Shown: one piece after another, positions 42,661 through 43,034 of the stretch
How positions within the stretch are numbered: position 1 is the first letter of the stretch
Layout: each line of letters starts with the position of its first letter
Source of the DNA: Psychromonas sp. MB-3u-54
GTDB taxonomy: Bacteria > Pseudomonadota > Gammaproteobacteria > Enterobacterales > Psychromonadaceae
Assembly (NCBI RefSeq): GCF_002836415.1
Contig: NZ_PJBP01000125.1
Span: forward strand, 1 to 43,034
DNA length: 43,034 nucleotides
Direction of reading: 5' to 3'
Notes under the pieces: generated by a model
Told to the model about the DNA's origin: nothing
What the model saw: the letters and a program-made list of their open reading frames with translations, nothing else
Database searches by the model: none
Program-made: the position numbers and the translations under genes

Positions 42661-43034
42661 GTGTTCCCCGTGCCTACGGGGATGAACCGCGGTTAAGAAA
42701 AAGCAACTGGCGCTCACTAATGTGTTCCCCGTGCCTACGGGGATGAACCGTGATTAATAGTGTTATTTATTCGATCAAATATGTGTTCCCCGTGCCTACG
42801 GGGATGAACCGTCACGCCATCAACCGACATTGTACTCTCTAACGTGTTCCCCGTGCCTACGGGGATGAACCGTCTGTTAGGTATTTATCGTCTTTACCGT
42901 TATTGTGTTCCCCGTGCCTACGGGGATGAACCGTTTGAATGCAAACATAGTCGAATCTGCAAGTGGTGTTCCCCGTGCCTACGGGGATGAACCGCTATTT
43001 ATCTGATGCCGATAACTCAGACAGCAGTGTTCCC
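42661..43034 (+). CRISPR. Type I-E CRISPR array, 6 full repeats plus a partial one
   Basis: Repeats of 29 nt, GTGTTCCCCG...GATGAACCG with the hairpin CCCCGT-GCCT-ACGGGG, start at 42661, 42722, 42783, 42844, 42905 and 42966; a seventh begins at 43027 and is cut by the window end. All six are identical. The six spacers are each exactly 32 nt (starting at 42690, 42751, 42812, 42873, 42934 and 42995), and all differ. Identical repeats, uniform spacers and an adjacent intact cas operon on the same strand indicate an active array whose leader end lies next to cas2. The trailer end lies outside the window. Confidence 0.99.

Noticed and set aside
42934-42965. Ten-nt match (GCAAACATAG) between spacer 5 and the complement of cas5 near 39735
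   Set aside because: Ten matching bases out of 32 is expected by chance in a window this size; not a self-targeting spacer.

Overview
The window is AT-rich chromosomal DNA from a marine-type gammaproteobacterium. YbiT, PrmB, AroC, SmrB, ArgO/ArgP and the ATL protein all resemble enterobacterial or Vibrio/Shewanella-type orthologues. An RpoE-ChrR stress operon, abundant small dispersed repeats and the overall gene mix suggest a Vibrionales/Alteromonadales relative, perhaps Psychromonas. The genus is an inference from family resemblance; no search was run.

Layout. 1-3.3 kb: three 39-nt tandem repeats, a secreted EF-hand protein with duplicated calcium-binding loops, then a repeat-rich stretch with MITE-like and REP-like elements and duplicated terminators, then three minus-strand genes (an unknown protein, a DUF1439 protein and an alkyltransferase-like DNA repair protein). 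3.3-13.7 kb: a Lon-substrate-domain protein, then a long co-directional array headed by an ECF sigma factor and its ChrR-type zinc anti-sigma factor. It continues through a DUF523-DUF1722 fusion, DNA photolyase, a SnoaL-like protein, an SDR, an FAD amine-oxidase-like protein, DUF1365, a Cfa-type lipid methyltransferase, DUF2878, a chalcone-isomerase-like protein and a DUF3833 lipoprotein. This has the make-up of a singlet-oxygen/photo-oxidative stress regulon: sensing, photorepair and membrane-lipid modification. A promoter of the expected type lies in front of the sigma gene.

14-23.8 kb: gltB-gltD (glutamate synthase, of a non-enterobacterial type) preceded by a perfect 12-bp hairpin next to the ribosome binding site, an NhaC-family Na+/H+ antiporter, and a methyltransferase. 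23.8-32.8 kb: divergent argO/argP, ybiT (ABC-F) with an apparent AUU start, fadD, dodecin, divergent smrB/prmB, and aroC. 33-34.5 kb: a small zinc-ribbon protein and a decayed IS4-family transposase, marking a boundary region.

34.5-43.0 kb: a complete type I-E CRISPR-Cas locus, cas3-cas6e-cas11-cas7-cas5-cas8e-cas1-cas2, followed by a leader and an array of identical 29-nt repeats with 32-nt spacers that runs off the window. Every component is recognisable and the catalytic residues are intact. The effector genes are not in the usual I-E order (cas3-cas8e-cas11-cas7-cas5-cas6e-cas1-cas2): cas6e and cas8e have exchanged places around an unchanged cas11-cas7-cas5 core. This rearrangement is the most notable feature of the window. 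Other points worth a second look are the DUF523-DUF1722 fusion beside photolyase, the AUU start of ybiT, and the small repeat families.
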